A stretch of DNA of 64,000 nt from an uncultured Spartobacteria bacterium (GTDB taxonomy: Bacteria; Verrucomicrobiota; Verrucomicrobiia; Chthoniobacterales; JAATET01): contig CALLUD010000010.1 of NCBI GenBank assembly GCA_938011325.1, forward strand, positions 1-64,000, written 5' to 3'. Of this stretch, positions 1 to 9,276 are shown piece by piece. Below the pieces are notes generated by a model. The model did not search any database and had not been told where the DNA came from. It saw only the letters and a list, made by a program, of their open reading frames with translations. The stretch's first letter is position 1. The number at the start of each line of letters is the position of its first letter. The translations under genes were made by a program, and so were the position numbers.

Positions 1-108
1 GTTGTTGCTGGTCCTGCTGTTGTTGCTGGTCCTGCTGTTGTTGCTGGTCCTGCTGTTGTTGCTGGTCCTGCTGCTGTTGCTGGTCCTGCTGCTGTTGCTG
101 GTCCTGCT
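1..108. repeat. 18-bp in-frame tandem repeat encoding QDQQQQ
   Basis: Six head-to-tail 18-bp units fill 1-108. The first four are identical and the last two differ by one base. The repeat probably continues left of the window. On the minus strand each unit encodes Q-D-Q-Q-Q-Q in the batB frame. Because the unit is a multiple of three, slippage would change tail length without a frameshift. Confidence 0.95.
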
Positions 109-1612
109 GCTGCTGTTGTTGTTGTTCCTGCTTTTCCAGCTCTTCGAGCAGCTTCTTTACGATCTCCCGGTTCTCCTCGGCATTCTTGTCGTTGGGATCG
201 ATCTCCAACGCTGCGGAATAATGCTCCACGGCATCCTGCCAAGCCTTCTTCCTGGCTTCGGTCGACTTCGCCGCCTCTCCCTGCCGCACCAGGGCATTCG
301 CAAGGTTGTATGCCGCACGCTCGCGCAGTTCCTTGTCTTCGGAAAGCAACGCGCTCGTGAAATGCTCCACCGCCTTCTCGTAGTTTCCCAGCTTGTAGGC
401 CGACGCCCCCGCGTTGAATCGCGCCTTCTCGGGCTCCGGACTCGACACCGCCCCCTCTTCGAAGCCCTTTAACGCCGCCTCGTAGTTGCCGCTGTGGTAG
501 CTTTCCATCGCCGACTCGCCGGCCCTCAACGACGCACCCGTCGCACATAGGATCACCGCAGCCGCGGTTGCCAGACGCTTCGTGCGAAACGGCCGCATTT
601 TTCCCTCGCCGATCAAAATCCACAGCATGAGGCAAAGGAGCGCGCCCCCGAGAGGCCACTGGTATTGCTCGATCGGCTTGGACGCCGACATCATGCCTGT
701 TTCGGAAAGCTCCATCGGCTCGATGCCTCGCGAGAACAACTCCGCAGCCACGTTCGGTCCGGCCGGCAGGTAGAACCCTCCGGTCGCCTGCGCGATCTGC
801 TCGAGACGGGATGCGTCGAGTTTCGACATCACCGGCTCCCCCTGCGCGTCGCGCACAAAGTCATTTCGGCCATCCTCGGTCTTGATGGGAATCAGTGAGC
901 CTTCCGGCGAGCCGATGCCCACCGCAAAGATCCGCACCCCTTGCTCCGCAGCCTTCTTCGCCGCCTCGACACCGTCGGCATCCAGCTCTTCACCATCCGT
1001 GAAAATCACAAGCGCCCGCAACACTCCTTCGGCTTTTCCAAACGCATCCAGCGCCGTCTGGATCGCCGCCGCAATGTTGGTGCCCCCGCGGGGAATCAAA
1101 TCCGTGTCGAGCTCATCGAGAGTGCTCAGCACCGCGTTGTCGTCGAGCGTCAGCGGCGCCTGCAAAAAGGCCGATCCCGCAAAGGCGACAATGCCGATGC
1201 GATCACCCCGCAGAAGGCGCATCAAGTCCTGGGAAATCAGCTTCGCGCGCGCGAGACGCGTGGGCGTGACATCCGTCGCCAGCATGCTTCGCGACGTGTC
1301 GATCGCGAGAATCACGTCGCGGCCCTGGGTGCGGATCTCCTGCTTGATTTCACCAAGTTGCGGACGTGCGAGCGCCACAATCGTCAGCGCCATCGCGAGC
1401 AGCACCAGCGCGGCACGCAACACCCGTCGTCCCATGCTCACTCCCGACGCGAGAAGCCCGCGCAGACGCGGCGCGACCACCTTCGAGAGCTGGGCTTCGC
1501 GTCGCCGCTGCGCCCAGTAATAGAGGGCCGCCAGCACGGGCAGGATCAACAGCCCCCAGAACCACTCCGGAGCTCCAAACTCCAGGCCGGTATTTATGGC
1601 AGTCGTCTCCAT
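1..1612 (-). CDS. batB: BatB-like VWA protein fused to TPR domain (3' truncated by window edge)
   Basis: Translation on the minus strand from ATG at 1612 gives about 537 residues before the window ends, with no stop seen. Two membrane segments lie near residues 19-35 and 66-82. A von Willebrand A domain follows, with MIDAS motif DTSRS at about 105-109. A third membrane segment lies near 300. A TPR region (AMESYHSGNYEAALKGFEEG and following) comes next, then a Q/D-rich tail of repeated QDQQQQ. In Bacteroides-type Bat operons the VWA protein BatB and the TPR protein BatC are separate; here they are one chain. The start overlaps the end of batA by 19 bp, so translation is probably coupled. The family is linked to envelope stress and aerotolerance and is thought to work with a MoxR ATPase; the exact role is unknown. 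Confidence 0.88.
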   Translation of the reverse strand, partial: METTAINTGLEFGAPEWFWGLLILPVLAALYYWAQRRREAQLSKVVAPRLRGLLASGVSMGRRVLRAALVLLAMALTIVALARPQLGEIKQEIRTQGRDVILAIDTSRSMLATDVTPTRLARAKLISQDLMRLLRGDRIGIVAFAGSAFLQAPLTLDDNAVLSTLDELDTDLIPRGGTNIAAAIQTALDAFGKAEGVLRALVIFTDGEELDADGVEAAKKAAEQGVRIFAVGIGSPEGSLIPIKTEDGRNDFVRDAQGEPVMSKLDASRLEQIAQATGGFYLPAGPNVAAELFSRGIEPMELSETGMMSASKPIEQYQWPLGGALLCLMLWILIGEGKMRPFRTKRLATAAAVILCATGASLRAGESAMESYHSGNYEAALKGFEEGAVSSPEPEKARFNAGASAYKLGNYEKAVEHFTSALLSEDKELRERAAYNLANALVRQGEAAKSTEARKKAWQDAVEHYSAALEIDPNDKNAEENREIVKKLLEELEKQEQQQQQQQDQQQQQDQQQQQDQQQQQDQQQQQDQQQQQDQQQ

Positions 1613-2613
1613 ATCGTTTGCGAAAACAGAACCTCCACCGCCAGCAGCGACACACCGGCGATCAGGAACCACGGGAAAAGATCGTTGTATTGCGCGATCT
1701 TCTCGACCTCGATCTTCGTCTTCTCCAGCTTGTCGATCTCGGCAAAGATCTCCTCCAGCGAGCGCGTGCCCGTGGCCCGGAAATACTCCCCCCCCGAGAT
1801 GTCGGCGATTTGCTTGAGCGTGTCCTCGTCGAAATCCACCGGCACGTTCTGGTAAATCGTCTGCCCGAACTGCGTCGTGAACGGAAATGGCGCCATGCCT
1901 CGCGTGCCCGCGCCAATCGTGTAAATCCGGATGCCGAGCGCTTTCGCAGCCTCGGCCGCCGTCAGCGGCATCACCTTGCCCGAATTGTTGTCACCGTCCG
2001 TGAGCAGGACGATGAGCTTCGTCTTCGCCTTCTTGTCCTTCAGACGGTTTGCCGCGGACGCGATCGCCGAACCAATCGCCGTGCCATCCTCGACGAGGCC
2101 GATCTGCACACGCTCGAGATTCTTGATCAACCAATCGTGGTCGAGCGTGAGCGGACTCACCAGATACGGCTGGCCGGCAAATGCCACGATGCCGATGCGG
2201 TCGTTCGGACGTTCCTCAATGAACTGCTGGGTCACGCGCTTCACCGCCTCCAGCCGGTTCGCGCGCTGCGAGCCGATCGAAAAATCCTCCGCGAGCATCG
2301 AGCGCGAGACGTCGATCGCAAGCATGATGTCAATGCCGCTCGCCTGCGTCCGGGTGATCGTTTTGCCCAACTGCGGACGCGCCAGCGCCACCACGAGGCA
2401 CGCAAAGGCAAAGAGCGAAATCGCCGTCAGCAAATCCCCAGCTCGCGAACGCCGGCGCACACCGATCGCACGAAGCGTCTTCGTCGAGGAAAACACGACG
2501 CCCGGCGTGCCGCCAAATTTGCCCTTCAGCCAGGCAAGCAGTGGAATGAGCAGCAAAAGCAGCAGCGCCCACGGCGTGGCGAAGGACACTCCAAACAACT
2601 CGAAGCCATTCAT
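1594..2613 (-). CDS. batA: BatA-like VWA domain membrane protein
   Basis: This 339-aa protein has two N-terminal membrane segments (about 11-29 and 60-78). A von Willebrand A domain follows, with MIDAS DVSRS at 101-105 and the typical LLTDGDNNSG strand. A C-terminal membrane segment lies near 315-335, so the VWA domain probably faces the periplasm. The layout matches the BatA/aerotolerance family, which is thought to act with MoxR-type ATPases. It overlaps the upstream DUF4381-like gene by an ATGA and the downstream batB by 19 bp. Functional detail is inferred from the family. Confidence 0.9.
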   Translation of the reverse strand: MNGFELFGVSFATPWALLLLLLIPLLAWLKGKFGGTPGVVFSSTKTLRAIGVRRRSRAGDLLTAISLFAFACLVVALARPQLGKTITRTQASGIDIMLAIDVSRSMLAEDFSIGSQRANRLEAVKRVTQQFIEERPNDRIGIVAFAGQPYLVSPLTLDHDWLIKNLERVQIGLVEDGTAIGSAIASAANRLKDKKAKTKLIVLLTDGDNNSGKVMPLTAAEAAKALGIRIYTIGAGTRGMAPFPFTTQFGQTIYQNVPVDFDEDTLKQIADISGGEYFRATGTRSLEEIFAEIDKLEKTKIEVEKIAQYNDLFPWFLIAGVSLLAVEVLFSQTIWRRLP

Positions 2614-3119
2614 GCCGCCTGCTCCTCCTTCTTCGTCTGCCGGACCAGCTGCGTCGCGCGATCCAGCAATTCACGGCAGTCCGCCTCCCCGGCGTGCATG
2701 CGCGCAAACTTGATCAGATCCGCCTTCTCGAGAAAGGCCGACAACGCCGCCTGCTCCTCGAACGAGAACGCGTTCCTCGCGCGAACCGCTTCGAGAAACT
2801 CCATCGACGTTTGCGTCGTGGCCTCGAGGCCATGCGCATCCCGCAAAAACTCGCGCAGCACATCCGACACGCGGATGCTGAACACATAGGGATCAGCCCC
2901 GGCGACCTCGCTCCTCAGCACGGTCAATTCCGCAATCGCCCGCTCGTGCGGACTGAGCAGCTTCACCGGACGCTTGCGGAAAAAGATCAGCCAGACCAGC
3001 AGAGCGATGACGGCAAGCACCAGCACGCCGCCCGCCACCAGCATCCAGATCGGATACGGAAAAAAGGGAACCGGAGCCGCGATGTCGTGAATGGGAACCG
3101 GCGTCGGCTGCGGATTCAT
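2610..3119 (-). CDS. DUF4381-like single-pass membrane protein of the Bat operon
   Basis: The 169-aa protein has a short proline-rich N-terminus and one strong membrane segment (about 25-48, ending in FFRKR). An alpha-helical cytoplasmic domain with a conserved-looking SIRVSDVLREFLRD stretch follows. Genes of this size and layout occupy this slot between the DUF58 and VWA genes in many MoxR operons and are annotated DUF4381. It overlaps both neighbours by 4 bp (ATGA). Its function is unknown; an accessory role in the MoxR-VWA complex is inferred from position. Confidence 0.85.
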   Translation of the reverse strand: MNPQPTPVPIHDIAAPVPFFPYPIWMLVAGGVLVLAVIALLVWLIFFRKRPVKLLSPHERAIAELTVLRSEVAGADPYVFSIRVSDVLREFLRDAHGLEATTQTSMEFLEAVRARNAFSFEEQAALSAFLEKADLIKFARMHAGEADCRELLDRATQLVRQTKKEEQAA

Positions 3120-4000
3120 CCAACACGCCTCCTTTCACGCGTCTCGAAAAACTGCCGCAACGGCAGCAGGTAGTCACGGTCCGTGCGCAGAGGAATCATG
3201 TCGATCCGGCGCTGCCGAAACACACGCTCGAGCTCCGAATGCCGCCGTTCCTCGAGCGCGGCAAAGGCGTTGGCAACGGCACGATTCGATGTGTCGATGT
3301 CGATTTGCTCACCGGTCTCCGCATCCTGCAGCGTGAGGATGCCGACCGGCGGCAACTCCTCCTCGCCAGGATCGATAACCGGCATTGCCACGAGGTCATG
3401 ACGCCGGCCGGTCACCGTCAGCGGTTTCGTGAAATCCTCCGCGATGAAATCCGAGATCATGAAAACGACGGCGCGCCGCGAGACGACCTTGTTCAGGTAA
3501 TCGAGCGCCCGGACGAGGTTCGTGCCCCGGCCCTTCGGCTCGAAGTAGAGCATTTCACGAATCAGCCGCAGCGTGTGCAGGCGGCCCTTCTTCGGCGCGA
3601 TGAACAACTCGACGTCATCGCTGAAAAGAATCAGCCCGACCTTGTCGTTGTTTTGAATCGCGCTGAACGCAAGGATCGACGCCACCTCGGCCGCGAGCTC
3701 GCGCTTGCTGTTCTCGACGCTGCCGTATTCGCCCGACGCACTCACGTCCACCAGCAGCATCACGGTCAACTCGCGCTCCTCGGTGAACTTCTTCACGTAG
3801 GGCGTGTTCATGCGCGCCGTGACGTTCCAGTCGATCGTGCGAATCTCGTCGCCGGGCGTGTATTCGCGCACCTCTTCGAAGTTCATGCCCCTCCCCTTGA
3901 AGACGCTTTGATACGCGCCCGCAAACGAGGCATCGACGAGCCGCCGTGTGCGCAACTCGATGCGACGAATCTTCCGAAGAATTTCTCCCGGTTCCTGCAT
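3116..4000 (-). CDS. DUF58 domain protein of MoxR/Bat operon
   Basis: The 294-aa soluble protein carries the DUF58 signature (GRGMNFEEVREYTPGDEIR, then DWNVTARMN at roughly residues 50-85). The rest is a degenerate VWA-like fold with VDVSASGEYGS near 103-113. DUF58 proteins almost always lie directly downstream of a MoxR ATPase, as here, 21 bp after its stop. They are thought to be cytosolic partners of the ATPase. No catalytic motif is visible. The stop overlaps the start of the DUF4381-like gene. Confidence 0.92.
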   Translation of the reverse strand: MQEPGEILRKIRRIELRTRRLVDASFAGAYQSVFKGRGMNFEEVREYTPGDEIRTIDWNVTARMNTPYVKKFTEERELTVMLLVDVSASGEYGSVENSKRELAAEVASILAFSAIQNNDKVGLILFSDDVELFIAPKKGRLHTLRLIREMLYFEPKGRGTNLVRALDYLNKVVSRRAVVFMISDFIAEDFTKPLTVTGRRHDLVAMPVIDPGEEELPPVGILTLQDAETGEQIDIDTSNRAVANAFAALEERRHSELERVFRQRRIDMIPLRTDRDYLLPLRQFFETRERRRVG

Positions 4001-4021
4001 ACGAAACGAGGACGCCGGAAA

Positions 4022-5011
<990 letters not shown>

Positions 5012-5032
5012 AATGGGGTTGATTGGTTGAAA

Positions 5033-5048
5033 CGGGCGGTGCCGCCCG
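5033..5048 (-). terminator. hairpin between purK and moxR, possible purK terminator
   Basis: CGGGCGG (5033-5039) pairs with CCGCCCG (5042-5048) around a two-base centre. On the minus strand the hairpin lies 66 bp past the purK stop and is followed by a short T run (GTTTC). It could end purK transcription. The T run is poor and the loop tight, so support is modest. Confidence 0.4.
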
Positions 5049-5114
5049 CGAATGAAGATACTGACAGCCTTTACGGACGAATGTTCATTTTTTCGCTCGC
5101 AGCATTACCGCGCA

Positions 5115-6299
5115 TCAACGGCCCGTTGTAAGACGCTTCCGAATCGCCTCCGCACGCGCCTCCGCCTCCCCGGTGGTCGCGCCGTAAACGCACAGGTGCC
5201 CCATTTTTCGACCGGGCCGCGGCTCGCGCTTTCCATACAGATGCAGCTTCACGTCCCCTTCGGAAAGCACGCCCGCCCAGTCGGGCTGGCCGTCCTGCCA
5301 GAGGTCGCCCAGCAAATTAAGCATCACCACGGGACGCAAAAGCTCGGTCGAACCAAGCGGCAGGCCGCACACCGCCCGCAGCTGCTGCTCGAACTGGCTC
5401 GTCACACACGCGTCGAAGGAGAAGTGCCCCGAGTTGTGCGGACGCGGCGCCAGCTCGTTCACCAGCACACGTCCGTCGCGCGTGTAAAAGAACTCCGTCG
5501 TCAAAAGCCCCACCACATCGAGCGCTTCGACGATTCGCTGCGCAAGTCGCATCGCCTCCTCGCGCGCCGGCTCAGGCACGGCGGCCGGAATGATGGACAG
5601 ATCGAGAATGTGATTTCGATGCCGGTTCTCGACCACGGGGAAGCTGCGCACCTCGCCATTGAGCCCTCGCGCGCAAACGACCGAGATTTCATGCGAAAAT
5701 TCCACCCAGCCCTCGAGCACGGCGCGATCCGCTCCAAATTGCGCCCACACCTGCGCGGCATCATCGCCGCTGTGCACGCGCATCTGCCCTTTTCCGTCAT
5801 AGCCGAAATCCGCCGTCTTCAGCACGCCGGCCCCGTTCAACTTCGGCAGAGCGTCGGCCAGCGATTCCGCGGAATCGATCACGTAAAAAGGCGCGCAGGG
5901 AATGTCACTGGCGCGCAGAAACATCTTCTCACGCTCCCGGTTCTGGCAGACGTGCAGCACCTCGCCGCGCGGCCGCACCGGGGCAAACTCACTGCAAACC
6001 TCCGCCGCTGTGATCGGCACATTCTCGAACTCGTAGCTGATCACATCGACGCCTTGCGCGAACTCCCGCAGCGCCTCGGCGTCGGTAAAGGGGGCGTTCA
6101 CCTCCACATCCGCGAGCTGGCCGGCGGGGCAGTTCGGCTCGGGATCGAAGACATGGAATCCATATCCCAGCTTCCGCGCCTCAATGCCAAACATCCGCCC
6201 GAGCTGCCCCCCACCGAGCATTCCAATCACCGCTCCCGGCAGAATCGAATTGCCTCGTGATGCTGCGCCCGTAGGCTCACCGTTTTCGTCAAACTTCAT
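5115..6299 (-). CDS. purK: 5-(carboxyamino)imidazole ribonucleotide synthase
   Basis: The 394-aa protein matches PurK, the ATP-grasp enzyme that carboxylates aminoimidazole ribonucleotide with bicarbonate and ATP to N5-CAIR in purine synthesis. The N-terminal Rossmann-like motif IGMLGGGQLGRMFG is at about 25-38. Typical ATP-grasp segments include LKTADFGYDGKGQMRV and TTEFFYTRDGRVLVNE, and the C-terminus carries LNLLGD and LHLYGK. The ATG at 6299 gives about 20 residues before the usual PurK start. This ATG shares bases with the opposite start at 6298 (CATG), so a later start is possible. No purE is seen in the window. Confidence 0.95.
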   Translation of the reverse strand: MKFDENGEPTGAASRGNSILPGAVIGMLGGGQLGRMFGIEARKLGYGFHVFDPEPNCPAGQLADVEVNAPFTDAEALREFAQGVDVISYEFENVPITAAEVCSEFAPVRPRGEVLHVCQNREREKMFLRASDIPCAPFYVIDSAESLADALPKLNGAGVLKTADFGYDGKGQMRVHSGDDAAQVWAQFGADRAVLEGWVEFSHEISVVCARGLNGEVRSFPVVENRHRNHILDLSIIPAAVPEPAREEAMRLAQRIVEALDVVGLLTTEFFYTRDGRVLVNELAPRPHNSGHFSFDACVTSQFEQQLRAVCGLPLGSTELLRPVVMLNLLGDLWQDGQPDWAGVLSEGDVKLHLYGKREPRPGRKMGHLCVYGATTGEAEARAEAIRKRLTTGR

Positions 6300-8196
6300 G
6301 GACCGCGTGGTTTACGCCATTGTGCTGGTGGTCGTCACGGCCATCCGCGCGCTTCCGCTCCCGGTATGCTTCGCGCTGGGCTGGTGCATCGGCGCCGTGC
6401 TCTGGGTGATCCTGCCCGGCTACCGAAAACTGGCAACGGAAAATCTCGCCCGCGCGTTTGACCGCGAGCTTTCGCCGTCCGCAATCCGCGCCCTGTCCTT
6501 CCGCCACTTCACAACGCTCGGGGCGAATACCTGCTGCGCGTTCCGCATGGCCGCGATGAACGAGAAGCAGATCAAAGCCTGCACGATCATCGAAAACCTC
6601 GACACGCTCGTCTCCGCCGCCAGACGCGGAAAGGGCGTCGTTTTCATCATCAGCCACATCGGGAACTGGGAGCTCTTCGCGCAGCTGAATTTCCTCGTGC
6701 CCGTCAAATGCGGCACGGTTTACCAGGCGATCCGCAACAAGCTCATCGACGACCTCATCAATCGCGACCGGCGGCGGCGCGGTGTCGCAACCTTCGACCG
6801 GAAGCGCGATCTCTCCAAGGCGATGAATCTCCTGCGCGAAGGCGGTCTTGTCGGCGTGTTGGTGGACCAGCATGCGGGCGACGCCGGTGTCTGGGTGCCG
6901 TTTTTCGATTCGCTCGCCTCGACTTCTCCGCTGGCCGCCACGCTCGCCGTGCGCACCGGCGCCGCGGTGGTTCCCTGCTCCGTGCAAACGGAAGGCTTCG
7001 CCCGCTGGCGGGTGGTCGTGACCGATGAATTGCAGTATGATCCCGCCCAGCCCGAGGGTCTGACCTGCGCGATCAATCGCGCGCTGGAGTCGCAAATACG
7101 ACGCTCGCCCGCCGATTGGTTCTGGGTCCACAACCGCTGGAAGATGCCGCACCCGGACTTCCTGCTGGCCCGGACGAAACGCGGCGTCTATTTACCCGAA
7201 GGCTACGACCCGATGAATTTGCGCCCATTCCGAATTCTGATCCGTTCCTCAAACTGGCTCGGCGATGCCGTGATGAGCTCGCTGGCCGTGCGTGCGATCA
7301 AGCAGGGCCGGCCCGATGCGCGGGTGAGCGTGCTGACACGCGACAAGCTCGAGGACTTCTGGAAATCGGTGCCCGGGGTCGACGAGGTGATCGCCGTCCC
7401 GGAAGACGCCGGCGTGTTCAAGGTCGCCATGCGCATTCGCGGGCGTTTCGATGTCGCGGTGCTGTTTCCAAATTCCGCCCGCAGCGCGCTGGAAGTCTGG
7501 CTGGGCGGCATCCGGCGGCGCGTGGGTTATCTCGGCCACAACCGCCAGTGGATGCTCAACCAGATCATTCGTGAGCCGAAAAAAGAAATGCGGCCACGCC
7601 ATCACGCGGCGCGCTATCTGCGCATCGCGACGAAGATGGGTGCCCCGTCGATTCCGCTGTCGTTCCCCACGGCGCCCAAGCCCGAGGGACCGCTTCGCAT
7701 CGGCATCTGCCCGGGCGCGGAATACGGCGGCGCGAAACGATGGTATCCCCTGCGTTTTCGAAAGGTGATGCAGCGCGTGGCCGAGAAACTCGATGTCGAG
7801 TTCGTGCTCGTCGGCGTGGGTAGGGACGCCCCTCTCGCACGCGACATCATTTCCGGATTCGACGGCAAGGTCACGGATCTCGTCGGCCGCACCACGCTTG
7901 GCCAGCTCATCGAGGAGCTTCGCACCATGCAAACCCTGGTGACCAATGACACCGGCACGATGCACCTTGCCGCGTCACTCGGCGTGCCGGTCGTCGCGCT
8001 CTTTGGTTCCACCGAGCCGCTGCTCACGCGCCCGCTCGGTCCGGATCACATCATCATCCGGCACCAGGTCGAGTGCAGTCCGTGTTTTCAACGCGAGTGC
8101 CCGCTCGACTTCCGCTGCATGGAAGCGATCACGGTCGAGGAAGTTGCGGATGCCGTGCTGGACCTTGTCGCACGGCGCGACGAACTCGGCGAATAG
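6298..8196 (+). CDS. fusion of LpxL-type lauroyl/acyl transferase and heptosyltransferase (WaaF-like)
   Basis: One uninterrupted 632-aa frame contains two lipopolysaccharide enzymes. Residues 1 to about 295 are a lysophospholipid/Kdo-lipid A acyltransferase of the LpxL/HtrB type. It has an N-terminal membrane anchor and the catalytic-type motif H120-x4-E125 (HIGNWE), with a second conserved stretch VLVDQHAGDAGVWVPFF. Residues about 306-632 are a GT9 heptosyltransferase: IRSSNWLGDAVMS near 315-327, then CPGAEYGGAKRWP-like and TNDTGTMHLAAS motifs, ending with ECSPCFQRECPLDFRCM. The ATG at 6298 fits the usual LpxL N-terminus. An internal ATG at 7213 marks the start of the heptosyltransferase and might allow separate translation. 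The product would acylate lipid A and extend the inner core at the cytoplasmic face of the inner membrane. Confidence 0.9.
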   Translation: MDRVVYAIVLVVVTAIRALPLPVCFALGWCIGAVLWVILPGYRKLATENLARAFDRELSPSAIRALSFRHFTTLGANTCCAFRMAAMNEKQIKACTIIENLDTLVSAARRGKGVVFIISHIGNWELFAQLNFLVPVKCGTVYQAIRNKLIDDLINRDRRRRGVATFDRKRDLSKAMNLLREGGLVGVLVDQHAGDAGVWVPFFDSLASTSPLAATLAVRTGAAVVPCSVQTEGFARWRVVVTDELQYDPAQPEGLTCAINRALESQIRRSPADWFWVHNRWKMPHPDFLLARTKRGVYLPEGYDPMNLRPFRILIRSSNWLGDAVMSSLAVRAIKQGRPDARVSVLTRDKLEDFWKSVPGVDEVIAVPEDAGVFKVAMRIRGRFDVAVLFPNSARSALEVWLGGIRRRVGYLGHNRQWMLNQIIREPKKEMRPRHHAARYLRIATKMGAPSIPLSFPTAPKPEGPLRIGICPGAEYGGAKRWYPLRFRKVMQRVAEKLDVEFVLVGVGRDAPLARDIISGFDGKVTDLVGRTTLGQLIEELRTMQTLVTNDTGTMHLAASLGVPVVALFGSTEPLLTRPLGPDHIIIRHQVECSPCFQRECPLDFRCMEAITVEEVADAVLDLVARRDELGE

Positions 8197-8198
8197 CG

Positions 8199-8708
8199 TT
8201 ACAGACTCTCGGGAAGCTCCTGCTCGGAGCGCAACTGCCGCTGCACATCGAAGTTCGCGTCCATGATGTCCATGATGCGCTGCGCGGGGACGACCTTGGT
8301 CGTGATGTAGTCGAGATTTCCGTCGGGGCCGATGATCGCGATCGCGAAGCGCTGCGAGACCTCGTAAAGAAACGCCACGCGCGGGCCATCCGACGCCACT
8401 ACAAACGGGATGTTCGATTTGATCGTCCCACCCTCGTCGGTGAACGCCGCGAAGCACACGAGCTTCTGCGCGGCGAACCGCTGGTAGATCTTTTGCAACT
8501 GGCCAACCTGCGCGCGGAAGGCGCGATTCGTGGGCGACGAGGCGATCAACAACACGACCGGCTGGCCCCGCAGGCTCTCCAGCGTCTTCTGCTGTCCGTT
8601 GTAGTCGATCCATCCGAAATTCGGAGCAGGACGCACAACGCGCGCATACGCCGTGGCAACCAGCGCCACAACGAGCAGGGAGAGAATACCGATCGCGAGT
8701 CGTCTCAT
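8199..8708 (-). CDS. membrane-anchored thioredoxin-fold protein lacking active-site cysteines (DUF4174-like)
   Basis: This 169-aa protein has an N-terminal signal/anchor (residues 4-22). A thioredoxin/redoxin-like domain follows: PVVLLIASSPTNRAFRAQVG at about 50-69, then AIIGPDGNLDYITTKVVP near 125-142. Where a redoxin would have CxxC there is SPTNR, so it is unlikely to be a disulphide oxidoreductase. The start overlaps the frr stop (TGATG), so it is translated with the frr operon. It resembles DUF4174-type proteins; the role is unknown. Confidence 0.8.
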   Translation of the reverse strand: MRRLAIGILSLLVVALVATAYARVVRPAPNFGWIDYNGQQKTLESLRGQPVVLLIASSPTNRAFRAQVGQLQKIYQRFAAQKLVCFAAFTDEGGTIKSNIPFVVASDGPRVAFLYEVSQRFAIAIIGPDGNLDYITTKVVPAQRIMDIMDANFDVQRQLRSEQELPESL

Positions 8709-9268
8709 CAGACGGTCATGATCTCCTTTTCCTTGCCGGCGACGTGCTCATCGACACTGGCAACGTATTTGTCGGTCAGTTTCTGCACCTCGCCCTCTGC
8801 AACGCGCAAATCATCCTCGGTAATCTCGCCGTCCTTCTGCAGTTTCTTCACGCCGTCCATCGCATCGCGACGGCAGGCACGCACGCGGACTTTGCATTCC
8901 TCGGCAAGCTGCTTGATCGTCTTCACCAGATCGCGGCGCCGCTCCTCGGAAAGCTCCGGAATCGGAATGCGGATCAATCGTCCGTCAACCGCAGGCGCGA
9001 TGCCAAGTCGCGAACCATTGATCGCCCGCTCGATGTCGCGGATCGTCGCGGCGTCGAACGGCTGGATCACGATCAATCGCGCTTCGGGCGTGGTGATGAG
9101 CGCGAGCTGCTTGAGTTTCATCACCGATCCGTAGGCCTCGACGTCGAGATTTTCGACAAGAGCAGGCGAAGCCTTGCCGGTCCGGATCGCCGCAAACTCG
9201 TGCGTCATGAATTCCACGGCCTTCTGCATGGAGTCCTCGGCCTCCAGCAAGATCTCATCTACATCCAT
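8708..9268 (-). CDS. frr: ribosome recycling factor
   Basis: The 186-aa length and sequence match RRF, which with EF-G splits post-termination ribosomes. Family landmarks are FMTHEFAAIRTGKASPALVE near residues 20-39, VIQPFDAATIRDIERAI near 70-86, and IRIPIPELSEERRRDLVK near 101-118. It lies 8 bp after pyrH, the very common bacterial pyrH-frr pairing, and overlaps the following thioredoxin-like gene by one base. Confidence 0.98.
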   Translation of the reverse strand: MDVDEILLEAEDSMQKAVEFMTHEFAAIRTGKASPALVENLDVEAYGSVMKLKQLALITTPEARLIVIQPFDAATIRDIERAINGSRLGIAPAVDGRLIRIPIPELSEERRRDLVKTIKQLAEECKVRVRACRRDAMDGVKKLQKDGEITEDDLRVAEGEVQKLTDKYVASVDEHVAGKEKEIMTV

Positions 9269-9276
9269 AAAACTGA

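Noticed and set aside
1..108. CRISPR-like array
   Set aside because: Units are contiguous 18-bp repeats without spacers and are in frame with a coding region.
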